Shown one piece after another: positions 10,704-22,649 of a DNA stretch of 64,000 nucleotides. This stretch comes from Nelumbo lutea (lineage: Eukaryota; Streptophyta; Magnoliopsida; Proteales; Nelumbonaceae): positions 53,619,759 through 53,683,758 of the forward strand of contig JAKGHH010000003.1 of the NCBI GenBank assembly GCA_022828595.1. Direction: 5' to 3'. The position numbers were made by a program, and so were the translations under genes. A model generated the notes under the pieces. The model made no database searches. It was not told the origin of the DNA and was given only the letters and a program-made list of their open reading frames with translations. Position 1 is the stretch's first letter. Each line of letters opens with the position of its first letter.

Positions 10704-12960
10704 CCAACTCTCTCACGTTCTCTTTCAAGATTTAAATGGGACCATGGTAAATTTGTTTTTCCAACCTATCACTTACCCCGGGAAGTGTTATTCATCTCCC
10801 GCCTGAGAAAGTTAACTTTCCGAGTGGAGAGTGAATGCTCAAAATTATTTGTCAAAAATACCCATGGTTAAAGGCTCAAGATCTACTCTACTTGTAGTTT
10901 TGTGGTGATCCTCTCGTTACTAGTGCTTCTATTTCTCTCCTTCAACCTCATTGTCATTCTTCTAATCAATTGCCGCTGATGATCTTTCCCATCACTATCG
11001 TTGCTCTACTAGCCACCGTAGTTGCTATCCCACATACCAACGGTAAGAACTTCTTAAACTTTTATATTTTTACTTTGATTTAACATGATAACAAAAAAAT
11101 TTGATGTTTCAAATAGAATGCAGAATTTGTAATGAAAATAAGAATTTCTGATATTCGAAACCCTAGAAATCGAGAATAGAAGTTACAACAGAACCAGAGA
11201 AAAGAAGAATAGAAAGAAAAATCCATTTTTGACAACAAGAATAGGAGAAGAATTAGTTTAGCAGCAAAACAAGGTAAAACCTTGAGAAAATAAGAAAGAC
11301 AGAACAACTAAAAGAAGAACCACTAGAAAGCATGAGGAACCCATTATTTCTATCAGACTTCCAGCAATTTGGTTGTTCTTGGGTGTCAGAATCTTGGCCG
11401 ATAATGGTAAGTCTCAATCAGAAAACTATTTCTGCATTGAAAACCACCTTGGGGTCTAGACATGGGTGTATGAAATTCCCGTTTTGGTTTACATGAATAC
11501 ATAGAAACTGCTGCTCTACTCGTGGAAGTGGAATTATACGAAACCGTTGTTTTCTAATTTGGAATCCATGGCCAATAACGCCCAACGAAAACAAGACTCC
11601 CTTTCACCGAATAAAAATCCAACTAGACAACTCACTCGTGAACAAAGGTTTAAACAATTGTCCTGCTCCTTGCCTTCTCTTCTACCTCATGCCCCCTTAT
11701 CTTTACCCCCAACAAATGTCAAGTGTTTTGATCCAATAATAAATATAAAATATTAGTTTCCACTCTAACTCAAACATCATCACCTTATTTCTTAAATACA
11801 AAAGCTTCTTGTTCAATCTCTCTTTTATCTTTCTTTTTCAAGATGCCTTGTAAACTCATTTTCTTGATTGTCACATTCCGTAAAAATTTATAATTAGTAG
11901 TGTTGTTTATCAAAATCAACCACCCTGTTAATAGAATTCAATCCTGCACTGTCATGTTATTGAATATGCCTGAACTTATCCAATACTGAAACCCATTCAT
12001 TAGTTGGAGACGAGTGTGCTAAGAGAGAATGGTCATATCTTTGAAGCAAGAGCAGTGTAATTTGAATCCATTATTAAGAGCATCCTCTTTCTCATTAATT
12101 CAGTGTCTTTGATACCAAAAAAAATTAAAAGAGCCTTTCTCTCATTGTTATTGGTAAAAACCTTGTAGGTATCCTACAGTGCCCCTTCCATCACTATTAT
12201 TTGATTAGTAGCCTAGGCCCATAGATTAATGGGCAAACATCATTTTAGACTTGATGGCAAAAAAACATGCTAACCCAAGTCTGGCTACAAATAAGAGTAC
12301 TATTACCTAATTAACTCAAATGCCATTTGTGCTTTTAGCACTCCTATTGGATATTGTACACTAGTTAAACTGAGGTAGCCCTCCTCATGGGTTAGGATAA
12401 TCGAAAGTTTACAACTTCTACTATTGATAGTCCATTGTGACTAGGTTGACACTACAATGTGGGTCAATAATATTGGCATAGGCCCATGGAATTGAAAGAT
12501 GGCTTGAGTGAGATAAGAAACATCATCCATACTCTTCCATCATCATTTTATTTAATTGGTAATCTATGGGTGGTTACAAAAAGATGGTGTACAAGATGGA
12601 CATCAAACAAAAAGACATGAAATAGTTTCTTCTATTTTCCTTTCTTGATCAAGAAGAACATTATCAGCCCCTCAAGCTTTTTTCTATTGTATAAACTTAC
12701 CAATCCGGTGCTTAGGAGCACTTGTATCAGTCATTTAAACATTAATTAAGCAAATATGGGAATCATATTAGTTTTTCCCTCAGGTTCAATGTGGAGACAG
12801 ATGTTGTCTCTCTTAACTAGAGAGGTTGTATGCATGATATTGAATATTGATAATGACTAATTAATGTGGAGTACCTTGAACAACACCTCATGGTGTGAAC
12901 TATATCTACATGTCAAATTCTTTCTCTTGTCCTATTAGATATGATCTTTATTGTTGGAAT
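10704..12960. other. Intergenic, no gene seen
   Basis: No supported ORF. A splice-donor-like GGTAAGAA occurs near 11041. The remainder is AT-rich with scattered short purine-rich stretches. Confidence 0.45.
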
Positions 12961-12967
12961 TAAATGG

Positions 12968-13073
12968 AAGAACACACTAGTGTCATGTTATCAATTTTAT
13001 ATATTAATTCATGCCTTGCTTAAGTACTTTACCAATTAAAAATGAAAGAACACACTAGTGTCATGTTATCAAT
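12968..13073. repeat. 28-bp direct repeat pair
   Basis: A 28-bp block beginning AAGAACACACTAGTGTCATG is identical at 12968-12995 and 13046-13073, 78 bp apart. A second pair (TGGATATTTGTCTTT) follows at about 13173 and 13216. Confidence 0.75.
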
Positions 13074-13483
13074 ACTTTAGCAAATCATGTTTTTGCTCAA
13101 GAACACGTTAGCCAAGCTAGTTGATTGGTAGCTAACTTGGCTAGGAGTTTTTTGTTTATATATATATATATATGGATATTTGTCTTTTATTTTACAATTA
13201 ATCATCAATATATGTGGATATTTGTCTTTAGCAATTCATCATCCTCTCTTTTCTAGTAGAAGTCATACAAATTATTTATAATGTTTGAGTTATCCTCTAC
13301 GTACTATGTGTGGATATTTACAATGTGTGCATGATCATTTGCAGAAACATGCCTCAACAACTGTTAAATAGGGATAGGAAGAAAAAATTGATTGCATTAG
13401 TGGTTTCTTCTTACTATGAAATGTTGATGCAATTTATATATTTGCTTGTATTGGTTACTATTGCCATTTAACATAGGAAGAGA

Positions 13484-14622
13484 ATGTTGAGGGTCTCTTG
13501 GAGACTAAATAGTGATGATGAGGACGATACCAATATGGAGACAATTGAGCAAATGATTGCAAGTAGGCATTCAAATATCAAAACTATGGTCATGGTTTCA
13601 AATACAGCATGCATACGCCATATAAGATTGGATAGGGGTAATTATCTTAGATTGTGTGACTTGCTTAGGAGTTTAGGGAAGTTGAGGGATAGTAGACATG
13701 TAGGAGTGCATGAGATGGCCTCATGTTTTCTAAACATTTTGGCACATGATGTCAAAAATAGGGAGAAACAATGGACTTTTAGGTGGTCTTGGTCTACCAT
13801 AAGTAAGTACTTCAATTTGATGTTCAATGCAGTGTTACACCTACATGAAATTCTACTCAAAGAACCACAACCTGTGACTACAAACTCAACCAATGAGAAA
13901 TGGAAATGGTTCAAGGTTTGTATAGTTTTTTATATTTTTCTTTACTTTATAAATAACAGATATTTAGGATTATTATATTTAAATTCATCTTCTTGTTTGT
14001 TCTGTAGAATTGCTTAGGAGCTCTAGATGGGACTTATATTAAGGTATAGGTACCTGAAAAGGATAAGCCTAAGTATCGAACGAGGAAGAATAAAATTTTT
14101 CCCATGACACCAGAGTCCTTTGTGAAGCCATCTTCAGAAGAAATTGCTTAAAGGTACCACAAGGTATATAATAAACCCTAACCATTTAAGGAATAGTTAG
14201 GAGAATTAATGCAATTGTTTGATAAACTATATATGTTATGTTACTTGTTTAGGTGGTTATTACCTGTGTAACGTTGGGTACCCCAGCAGTGATGGATTCC
14301 TATCCCCTTAATAGGGGACTACAATATCATCTAAATGAATGGAGGGCATTTGGCCTCTTGAAAATATGATGGGCAATACTTAGGACTTTCATCTCGGTAT
14401 CCACTAAAGACCCAAGTTAGGATCATTATTGCATGTTGCCTCTTGCACAACTATATTAGGAGAAGCATGTCAATTGACCCCATGGAAGCAAAACTTGAAG
14501 AATTCTTAACTGATGAACAAGGCTTCCAAAGTACGGCTAAGGTTGATGATGAACGAATAACAAGTCTAGGTGACAATAACGAATGGAACACATTTAGAGG
14601 CAACTTCGCAAATCAAATGTAG
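13484..14622 (+). pseudogene. PIF/Harbinger-type DDE transposase remnant
   Basis: The frame from 13484 carries the HARBI1-like block MASCFLNILAHDVKNREKQ, then an FNAVLHLHEILLKEP helix and WKWFK. A typical GT-AG intron (13916-14007) joins WKWFK to NCLGALDGTYIKV, whose Asp is the first catalytic residue of the DDE nuclease. Just after it there is an in-frame TAG, and most of the middle of the catalytic domain is deleted. Family-like pieces resume at about 14250 (LNRGLQYHLNEW) and 14350 (FGLLK, WAILRT in shifted frames). The final piece is open again from 14466 (MSIDPMEAKLEEF) to the TAG at 14620-14622. Multiple stops, frameshifts and the internal deletion make it non-functional. It pairs with the Myb/SANT-like ORF downstream, the usual two-ORF organisation of this superfamily. 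Confidence 0.85.
13916..14007 (+). other. Intron of the transposase remnant
   Basis: GTTTGTATAG at the 5' end and TTCTGTAG at the 3' end; removing the 92 bp restores a continuous conserved peptide across the junction (WKWFK | NCLGALDGT). Confidence 0.75.
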
Positions 14623-14780
14623 TTGCACTTTAGACACTAAATAGTAGAAAATTGTCAACTAAGATGTTTTGTAATAAAGAACCATTTGTTTATTATGTTT
14701 ACTATGAGACTATTGTATTTGTTACTTTTGTATTTTTCAGTAAACTAAAGTCTATTTCAGAAGCAAATATTGACTTCACT

Positions 14781-15751
14781 ATGCTTGTTTTTAGACATAG
14801 TAAAGACAATGGAAAAAGACAACCAATTAGGCAAAATAGAATTTGGCCAAAGGAAGAAGGCAAATTAATTGAAGGGCTAATGATGCTAGTAGAAATTGGA
14901 ATGTGGAGATCCGACAATGGTACCTTCAAATCGGGGTACTTGAACCAGATAGAGATATTCATGGAAATGCATCACGTAGGGTGTGGGTTAAAAGCAACCC
15001 ACCACAATGAATCTAGAGTAAAACATATGAAGAGGTAATATGTGGCAATTTGTGAGATGCTCGGCCCCAATTGCTTAGGATTTGGATGGGATGAGGTAAA
15101 AAAGTGCATCACATGTGAAGAGGATGTCTTCAATGGGTGGGTTAAAGTAATAATTATTAGTTATTCTTCTCACTATGAAGCAAATGTTTATATTTATTTA
15201 ACATAATTTTTAATTTGTTAATGTACTTTGGTTCTGATAAATGTAGAGCTATCCACATGCTAAAGGGTTAAGAAACAAGCCTTTCCCATTGTTTGATGAG
15301 CTCTCCATTATATTTAGAAGGGATAGAGCAACTGGGGAGAGTGTATAGGCTCCCGTCGATGTTATAGAAGATGTGGAGAGGGAGGAAGAATATAACAACC
15401 CCCTTACAAAGAGTGAGTCAATTAATATAGAATAAACCCAACATGATGGGGTGAGTTCGTTCAAAATGATGGGATGGTTCTTAATCTGCCACATAGTCCC
15501 CTAATGATCAACATCAATTAGATGAGTTGGCTAAAGTGGGACAATATTTCATTGCAATAGGGGAAAGGCTTTCTCAAGTGACAGATGCTCTTGTTGACAA
15601 AAAGGGTAGGGAGATGAGGATGAAGGTCTTTGACGAGATAACGAAGGTTCCCAATTTAAACATGAATGAAGGGAGACCTTGGAGGCTCGGACCAGTTTGC
15701 ACTCAGCTGAACAAGGGCCTGGATGTTGTAAATGTCACAAAGAATGAATAA
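14781..15751 (+). pseudogene. PIF/Harbinger ORF1: Myb/SANT-like protein remnant
   Basis: From the ATG at 14781 the frame reads NRIWPKEEGKLIEGLMML, then GMWRSDNGTFKSGYL and CGLKATHHNESRVK. This is the Trp-rich Myb/SANT-like (trihelix-like) domain that accompanies plant PIF/Harbinger transposases. A stop interrupts at about 15036-15038, after which CEMLGPNCLGFGWDEVKKC and EEDVFNGWVK continue. A 100-bp intron (15147-15246, GTAATA...TGTAG) joins to SYPHAKGLRNKPFP. Further stops occur in the acidic linker before a last open piece (15527-15751). In the family this protein helps the transposase bind terminal repeats. A host-domesticated relative is unlikely given the stops. Confidence 0.8.
15147..15246 (+). 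other. Intron of the Myb/SANT-like remnant
   Basis: GTAATAATTA donor and ATGTAG acceptor; splicing joins WVK to SYPHAKG, the uninterrupted sequence typical of this family. Confidence 0.7.
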
Positions 15752-15759
15752 TTGGAGGG

Positions 15760-16151
15760 AATATAATAGCATACACTGGACATCAAACCAATTAAGAACT
15801 TCCATACGGATCGCGTAAACAAAAATCCCCGCATAAAAATAAAACTGGTCTAAAACCAGGGATAACACCTTGATCTCCACCATGAGAAATAAGAAAAGAA
15901 ATCCCTTTTTGGTAAGGATAATCGAAGAATAAATGGAAAATTCATAAAAAAGAAACATGAGAACAAATTCAAATATGAGATCGTCCTCTTTCCCCATTCA
16001 ATATCTGATTGAAGGTAACATATTCCATCTATGAGAATTAAACAGGGAAGAACAAAAACACCAATCGTTCCATATTAACAAAGAACCACCAAAAACAGAA
16101 AAATCTAAATCTGAACCCCCTTACATTCATACAACCAAAACGACCGAAACC
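15760..16151 (-). other. 3' UTR/flank of histone H4 copy 1
   Basis: Contains AAAGAAACATGAGAACAAAT and CATTCAATATCTGATTGAAG, which align to corresponding words downstream of H4 copy 2 (about 26965-27020). The copies therefore share downstream as well as upstream sequence. No histone stem-loop is expected, since plant histone mRNAs are polyadenylated. Confidence 0.5.
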
Positions 16152-16475
<324 letters not shown>

Positions 16476-16562
16476 TCAGCAACTCTTGTCTATCCCGCGA
16501 GCTTTCGCCTTTTCTTTTCCCTCCTCTGCCTGCTTCTGTGTCTTGAAATTTGACCGAGCGGT

Positions 16563-16570
16563 CTTTTATA
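16563..16570 (-). promoter_or_regulatory. TATA box of H4 copy 1
   Basis: TATAAAAG within GCTATAAAAGACCGCTCGGT, 100 bp upstream of the ATG. The same context precedes H4 copy 2, and a close variant precedes copy 3. Confidence 0.85.
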
Positions 16571-16601
16571 GCTTTCTCCGACTTGGACATCGCGTTTACA
16601 C

Positions 16602-16660
16602 CGTTGGATTAGGTAGCGATCCGTGTAGTTGTTGAAGAGAGAGTGTGGTCCGTCAGATCA
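16602..16660 (-). promoter_or_regulatory. Histone-type promoter module of H4 copy 1
   Basis: Read on the minus strand it holds TGATCTGACGGAC (16648-16660), CACGGATC (16618-16625; one change from the plant histone octamer CGCGGATC) and AATCCAACG (16602-16610; one change from the nonamer CATCCAACG). The first two blocks recur in the same order at the same spacing upstream of the other two H4 genes. Confidence 0.6.
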
Positions 16661-16663
16661 GAA

Positions 16664-17260
16664 AGAGCGGGGATCGTGGCTTTGTTTTTTCTCCCGCTCT
16701 CTTTATGATTTCGCACTTTCGCCGAGTGGTAGATCACCTTTGTTTTCTGCTTACACTCAACGTACAGCACGTGCATCCAACAAAGGTTGTATTAAATTAC
16801 GAAAGTGCCATCACATAATACAGATTTTGACTACGATACCCTCGTTAGATGCTGCACGATGCGATTTCCTCGTGAAGGTCCAAATCGGTTTCCAACATCA
16901 TTCCCCGGTCCAGACCATTGATTTGATGGACATCAATATTCAATTGATTCCACGAATCGATATTTTACAAATCGAACAAAAAAAAGAATCCGGATCACCT
17001 ACCAACAAAACACCTTCCACCCTATACCAATAAAATCTCACACCCTTTATCTCCTACAAGGCGGTTCTCACTTTTGTGGCGGGTCTTAGTTTTACGGTGA
17101 GATGGAGGTCGAATCTGCTCCGCACAAAGAGCGCTTCACTTCGAGTTCAGGCACATTCCATCTCTGAGGAGCAGATCTGGTCTCGGCGATATGTGTTGTG
17201 TGAGGCACCATATGTGAGGAGCAAATTTGGTCTCCATGAGATGCATTGTGTTAAATCAAA
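16664..17260. other. Distal upstream flank of H4 copy 1
   Basis: No gene. Around 16840-16860 the words ACCCTCGTTAGATGCTGCAC and GATGC match the sequence upstream of H4 copy 3 (41336-41360, TCCTCGTTAGATGCTACATG), showing shared ancestry of the two upstream regions for at least 400 bp. Confidence 0.5.
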
Positions 17261-17500
17261 TTAGCAGTGAAAAAAAGGATTTTGAATTTTCTTGCCCACA
17301 ACACATTACCCGTGGGTATTGGAAACATCTCACCATGCATAATACTATGTAAGAGGGTGAGATATTCCCCATGTGACCATATTCATATCATTCATAGAGT
17401 ATTGTAGATTTGTATTGGAAATATCTCTCCATAAAAAAAAAAACATAAAAATTTGAGATATTCCCAATTGTAAAAGGTTGTGAGAACGTTATGAGCATGG
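17261..17500. repeat. Two diverged MITE-like palindromes
   Basis: Around 17310-17375, GGTATTGGAAACATCTCACC is mirrored by GGGTGAGATATTCCCC. Around 17410-17470, TTGTATTGGAAATATCTC is mirrored by GAGATATTCCCAATT. The stems resemble families A and B but the terminal repeats are not preserved. Confidence 0.45.
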
Positions 17501-17606
17501 TCTTGTAAGTACTGATCGATTGATCCTAAGCAAAAGGACTACAATAGCCGATTTTTTTCTCCAATCCCATTATTAAAATAAAATCAAATCCCATTTTTAC
17601 GAGATC

Positions 17607-17765
17607 AGCTTTCCTCAGGGCAAGCCCGTGCCCACTACGTTCCAACCACCATTTGCAATGTTGCATTGGGAATATCTCCCCATGAAATAAAACACGTAAG
17701 TATTAAGATATTCTCAATGCAAGGCTGTACAGGCTACTCTAATGGGCTTTGCCCTGACGAAAGCT
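17607..17765. mobile_element. MITE, palindromic family A, copy 3
   Basis: Terminal repeats AGCTTTCCTCAGGGCAAGCC and (reverse complement of the right end) AGCTTTCGTCAGGGCAAAGC. The central stem TTGCATTGGGAATATCTCCC is mirrored by AAGATATTCTCAATGCAAGG. 159 bp, the best preserved ends of this family here. Confidence 0.72.
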
Positions 17766-18540
17766 AAACTCCATTTTTACTCGTTGGGGCTGGGTAGCCC
17801 ATCCAACCCTCATGCAATGCAGGATTCGACGCCAAGCCTCCGCTACAACCGATAGGAGGCCTTATCAACCAACCATCTCAGTTTGAATTAGGTTCCATTA
17901 GATTTCAATACGGATTGGAATTTAGACCATCAATTATACTATTTAAAAGAAGTAATTTGTCGTACAATAGAGGGGTTAGAAGAGCCTAGAGCAAACTAAA
18001 AAGGACATGCATAAAATTAGTAATTAATGATTTAAGCACTAAGAATTTAATAGTGGATATGGCTTTAAATAGAACGAAATAGTGAAATGGGTTTCGTGTA
18101 GCTGATCCCATTTACTTGGGATAAGGCATGGATGATGATGAATAAGATTTTAATTTAGGGACTGTTTGTTTTGTGGGAATACAGATATGAAATATTTGGT
18201 TAGCAAGAATTGGAATCTCATTCCTATTCTTAGTGGAATGGCATTCCCCCATTTAAGGGAATGGTCATTCCCTCACCCTCCCTTAGGAATGAGAATCCAT
18301 CCCGGCCAATCCTCATTTCAGTTCTAGTTCCGATGGATTTTGATTTTGACTCCAATTTCGATTTTAAATGCCAACCAAATGGATCCTTAATTCAATTCCA
18401 TTAATTATCCTCAAAATAAAGAAAAACTAAATTTACTAATTATAAAGTAATATAGTTTTATTTAATTATGTATAATCTATGTATATATGCATGGACTTGA
18501 GTATTAATCATTAGGATTTTTTTAGTAAAACAAAAATTAT
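17766..18540. other. Intergenic, no gene seen
   Basis: AT-rich sequence with a GGAATG/CATTCC-rich fold-back-prone stretch at about 18170-18310. No coding signal. Confidence 0.45.
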
Positions 18541-20076
18541 TTAACTAGAGCAATAAAGAAAACAAATTACAAAAAGGCAAATGGAATTACAAAAAACATA
18601 ACATGCAAACAACAAAACTAAAAACTAAAGAGCAGTAAAAAATGGTTAGCTAACCTAACTGAGCAAGTGTCTACCCAAAGACCAAACAGAACTAAACCTT
18701 TTTTAGCTAGAAAATGGGCTGATATGCTTGCCTCTCTTAACAAAAGAGTAAGACGGAGAAGTCTCTAGCAACTTCAAAACAATCAGAAAGGAAAGAGACA
18801 TTGACTAAGCAACCAACACCATCGCCAGAGATCCAACAAACTGAAAGAGAGATTATCACTCTCCAAAATCACCTTTGAAAAGCTGAACAACATAGCAAAC
18901 AAAGACCCTCAAAACAAGCCATCTCTTTAGCTTGTCACAAATAAGGGACCACACTTTGTAGCCAAACAAAACCCATTGTTGTCACGAGCCACCAGGGCAA
19001 AACTAGCAAATCTAGCAGTCGCAAAGGTTCCATATATATACATTATTCTTAATCCAAGTCTCTCCAGGACGTAACCAATTGAGCCAGCACCCACTCTAGT
19101 ACCATTAGAAGGCAGCAGTGTTTGTGATGATAAAGCTCCCTGAATAAACAACTCCATATATGTCCATACCATGTCAACAAAAGATTTAGGATTTGTATTA
19201 GAACCATAAAAAATAGAATCATTTCAAAATCCAGATCTTCCATATATTCAAAGCAAAATATAAAAGGAGTTCCTCTATCCTATCTTTGATTGAATTGCAA
19301 ACTTTAAACTGGTTTGAAAGCCAAGTTTTGAAACATAAACCTTCATTACTTGTAGGGAACTTCAAACCCATCATTCCAGCAACCAACACCTACTAGCATT
19401 CACACAAGAGCACAAAGCATGGAAAACCGACTCTTTATTAGAAGAGCGCACTAGACACAAAGCATTATCAAAGGTCTTCCATTTCACCACTGTTTTGAGA
19501 GAAAATCTATGATATGGAAAAGATATGGTATGGAAAGAGTTTTGACTAATCATCACGTTTTAAGATACCAGTTGATTGATAAAAAAATTCACATATGATA
19601 TATTTCCCATATCATAGTCGAATCGCAATTGCATTCCTACAAGCCCTCTAAAGAAAATTATTTATTTTTTGAGGAACTCTCAACTTCCAAATTGAGGGCC
19701 ACATCTTCTTCTCAATCCCTTTAGGTATTACGGTATCAACTTCTTGTTTTGCCAAAATATACGCAAACTGTATAGTGAAGATACCACTCCTCACATGGGT
19801 CCAAACAATTTTATACTCCCACTCAAAACCAGGAATTTTAATTGCTAGGATCTTTTCAACAACAATAGGGAAAAGTATTGTTGCTTAGATCAAATTTCCA
19901 CGCTCTAGTATTTGAATCTATAAGATCACTACCTAGGGAAATTTCTATACTTCTACCTATAGGACCAAAAATCCTAAAGTCAGGCAACCCTGACAATGAA
20001 GGGTCACTATAGATTGAAACAACCCTTCCTGAAAGTATAAACCAATAGAAACTTCTCACAAGAATCTCTCCCCTTA

Positions 20077-20205
20077 GGCTATGTTTGGTTTGAAGGAAAA
20101 GGTAGGGAAAATAAAGAAAATTCAGGGAAACCTATTCAAGATTTATGAAGGTTTCTCTAACTTTCCTTTCTTTTCCCTGCTTTTTCCTTTAAACCAAACA
20201 TAGCA
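20077..20205. mobile_element. Tourist-like MITE inside the LINE, 129 bp
   Basis: Starts GGCTATGTTTGGTTTGAAGG and ends with CCTTTAAACCAAACATAGCA. TTA flanks both sides (20074-20076 and 20206-20208). It interrupts the LINE and is therefore younger. Confidence 0.82.
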
Positions 20206-20543
20206 TTAAGGATGCTTTGCCACCCCCAAGACCCTGACTGAGGCAAATCATCATTAAAGAAATATCTATTTTTAATATATTTTTCTCTTATGAATTTAAC
20301 CCACAAACTCTCTTCTCCCTTAGCCAATGTTCAAGCCAATTAAGCAAAGGGAGCTTTATAGGACCCCTAAAACCCAAACCACCATTTAATTTGTTTTTAC
20401 ATAATTGATTTAAACTTAGCCAATAAAACCCCTTTTATCACCTGCCGATCCCCACCAAAATAATGTTTATAATTTTTTTTAATTTTTTTCACAAATTCCT
20501 TAAGGTAGAGAGAAGCAAGACATGATGTAAGCAACAACAACAT

Positions 20544-21461
20544 TCAAAACTGCTTTATCAATACCTCTTTACCAGCCTTATTGAGCAATTTGCTTTTCCA
20601 CCATAAGGTTTTACTCTCTATCCTATTAGTGATATATTTAGACATCCTAGATTTTGATTTGATAAAGTGGGATGGAAGACCAAAATACACTAAGAGATTC
20701 ACAACTTTCTTAAAGTGCCTGCTTCTAGCAAAGAAGTTCCGGCCGAGATCTATGATGGACATTGGAGCTAAAAGACACCTCTGATTTGTTTATACTCACT
20801 TATTGACTATAAGCCAACACATACAAGTTGATAATATCCAGAATACTTTGCTCTTCCACAAGATTTGCTTTTATGAAGATGTAGATGCCTTTCACATAAA
20901 TAAATAAATGGGAGATAGTTGGACAACCATGATTAAGCTTAACACCAGAAATCTTCTTATTTCCAATCAGCTTATTAAGTAATCTTAAAAAAATATTAGA
21001 ACAAAGGAAGAACAAATATGGTGAGAAAGGATCCCTTTGTCTTAAGCCCTTAGTTGGGAAGAACTTTTTACTTGATGAACCATTTAGAAGCACTTAGTAA
21101 GAGACAGAGGTAACACATTCTACAATCCATCTAATCTACTTTTGCCCCAATCCCAAAATTTCCATGACCTTCCTAAGAAAGATCCGCTCCACTCTCCCAT
21201 ACACTTTACTCATGTCTAACTTAATAGTTATGAGACCTTTTTTTTTTCTTTTGTTTTTCTTGATGTAGTAAAAAATTTCAAGGGAAAATAGGATGTTATG
21301 GATATATTCTTACCTTCTAAGAAAGCACTCGAGTTTGGAGAAACAATTTTAGCCAATTTCGGTTTTAGTCCATTTGCCAATACTTTTGTTATTATTTTAT
21401 AAATTGCATTGCATATATAGATTGATAGGCCTGAACTGACTTGGATCTTCAGTATAGTCAA
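20544..21461 (-). pseudogene. LINE reverse transcriptase domain (broken)
   Basis: Three open pieces on the minus strand cover fingers/palm (21228-21461), the region before the catalytic box (20800-21093) and the thumb/connection (20544-20762). GLRQRDP and SPYLFFL are clear. The stretch where F-A-D-D is expected reads LFIYVKGI, so the catalytic aspartates are lost. This is a relic within the 18600-22610 LINE. Confidence 0.85.
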
Positions 21462-21712
21462 CTTTGTGAATCAAGCAAATGAAAGTATTATTTAAATCCT
21501 TAAGTAACCTTCATTGAAGAATAAATTGATGGTAGCTTTAATATCTTTTCCCACTATACCCCAGTGCTTTTAAAAGAAGAAATTTCGGTACCGGTCTGGC
21601 CTAAGGGCCTTTTGGGTTCCATTTAAAAAAGGGCTTCAACAATTTCCTCATCTATAAGTTCTCTCTCTAACTCAACTACATCCTCGGGATCAAAGACTCT
21701 AGATATAGGAAA

Positions 21713-22081
21713 TAGGGTTGGTCCGATGGACCAAAACCGATTGCGTTGGTTCCAGTTCCAATTCCTAATATATTGTCCCAACCCAAGTTATATATGTTAA
21801 ATGCATATAAATATAATATATATATATATATTAAATGTATAATATATTAAATAAATTAATAATATATATATAATATTATATATTATATATTATATATATA
21901 ATATTATAACTGGGTCCATTAGGCTAGACCAAATTGTCTCGGGAAACAAATCGTTTCATTTCTAGGTCTAAATTTACAGACCTTATTGGGTTTGGTTCTA
22001 TTCCGGGTCCTTGGTATTTCTTGTCGAGTAGATTGCAGTTCTACTTAGACCTAAACCAGACCCAAACCGTTGACATCCCTA
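21713..22081. mobile_element. hAT-like AT-core element inside the LINE
   Basis: Begins TAGGGTTGGTCCGATGGACC and ends GTTGACATCCCTA, around a TA-rich core (21790-21905). TAGGG...CCCTA ends match the copies at 4459 and 60759. No clear target duplication remains. Confidence 0.55.
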
Positions 22082-22649
22082 ATCTGAAGAAGTAAAATGG
22101 GTGTTGAAGCAGTTCCTAAAAGCTTCTTCAATTTTGCTCTCCTCTTCCACCCAAACACCATCTCTATTTTTTAACCTCAAAATTCTATTTCTAACCCATC
22201 TACCTAGAGTGGATTGATGAAAAAACCTTGTAGTCATATCACTCCATTTCAGCTAGCTACATCCTTATTTTTGTGTATAGAACCCATTTTCTGTTTTTAG
22301 CCACAAGTCCAAATTTCCCTCACAACTCCTCACTCTTTCCCCATAATAAGAGGTACATACATCTCTAAGTGTCGTATCCGGATCAATTGAGCGTCACCAA
22401 ATTTTTTATTCAGATTCCCAAAATAATTCCCATTCCATTTCCTTAGCTCTGATCGTAGCCATTTGCTATTATTTCTCAAGCAAAGTTGACTCAGACATCT
22501 GACTTCTTTCTTTGAAATATTCTCAATCACTTTTGCAATATTCATTAAGGATTTGGGGTGCAGTCTCAAGCAACCCAAGCTATGCACAGACAAACTTTAG
22601 CACGCTCTAACATTTTATTTATTCCACAAATCCACATTTTGGGCAAACT

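Larger units (their letters stand above)
18600..22610 (-). mobile_element. 5'-truncated L1-type LINE, decayed
   Basis: Reading on the minus strand from 22610 to 18600, fragments follow the order of plant L1-type LINEs. An upstream linker (LRKWNGNYFGNLNKK) comes first, then the reverse transcriptase with NAIYKIITKVLANGLKP, SPNSSAFLEGKNI, LNGSSSKKFFPTKGLRQRDP and SPYLFFL. YFGLPSHFIKSKS and WWKSKLLNKAGKEVLIKQ follow. A Cys/His zf-RVT-like block lies near 19400, and an RNase H domain with ALVARDNNGFCLATKCG at about 18950-19010 has its distal part at 18700-18926. The Asp-Asp box of the reverse transcriptase is not preserved, and every domain is broken by stops or frameshifts. The endonuclease is missing, as expected from 5' truncation. 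Two younger elements lie inside it. Confidence 0.88.
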
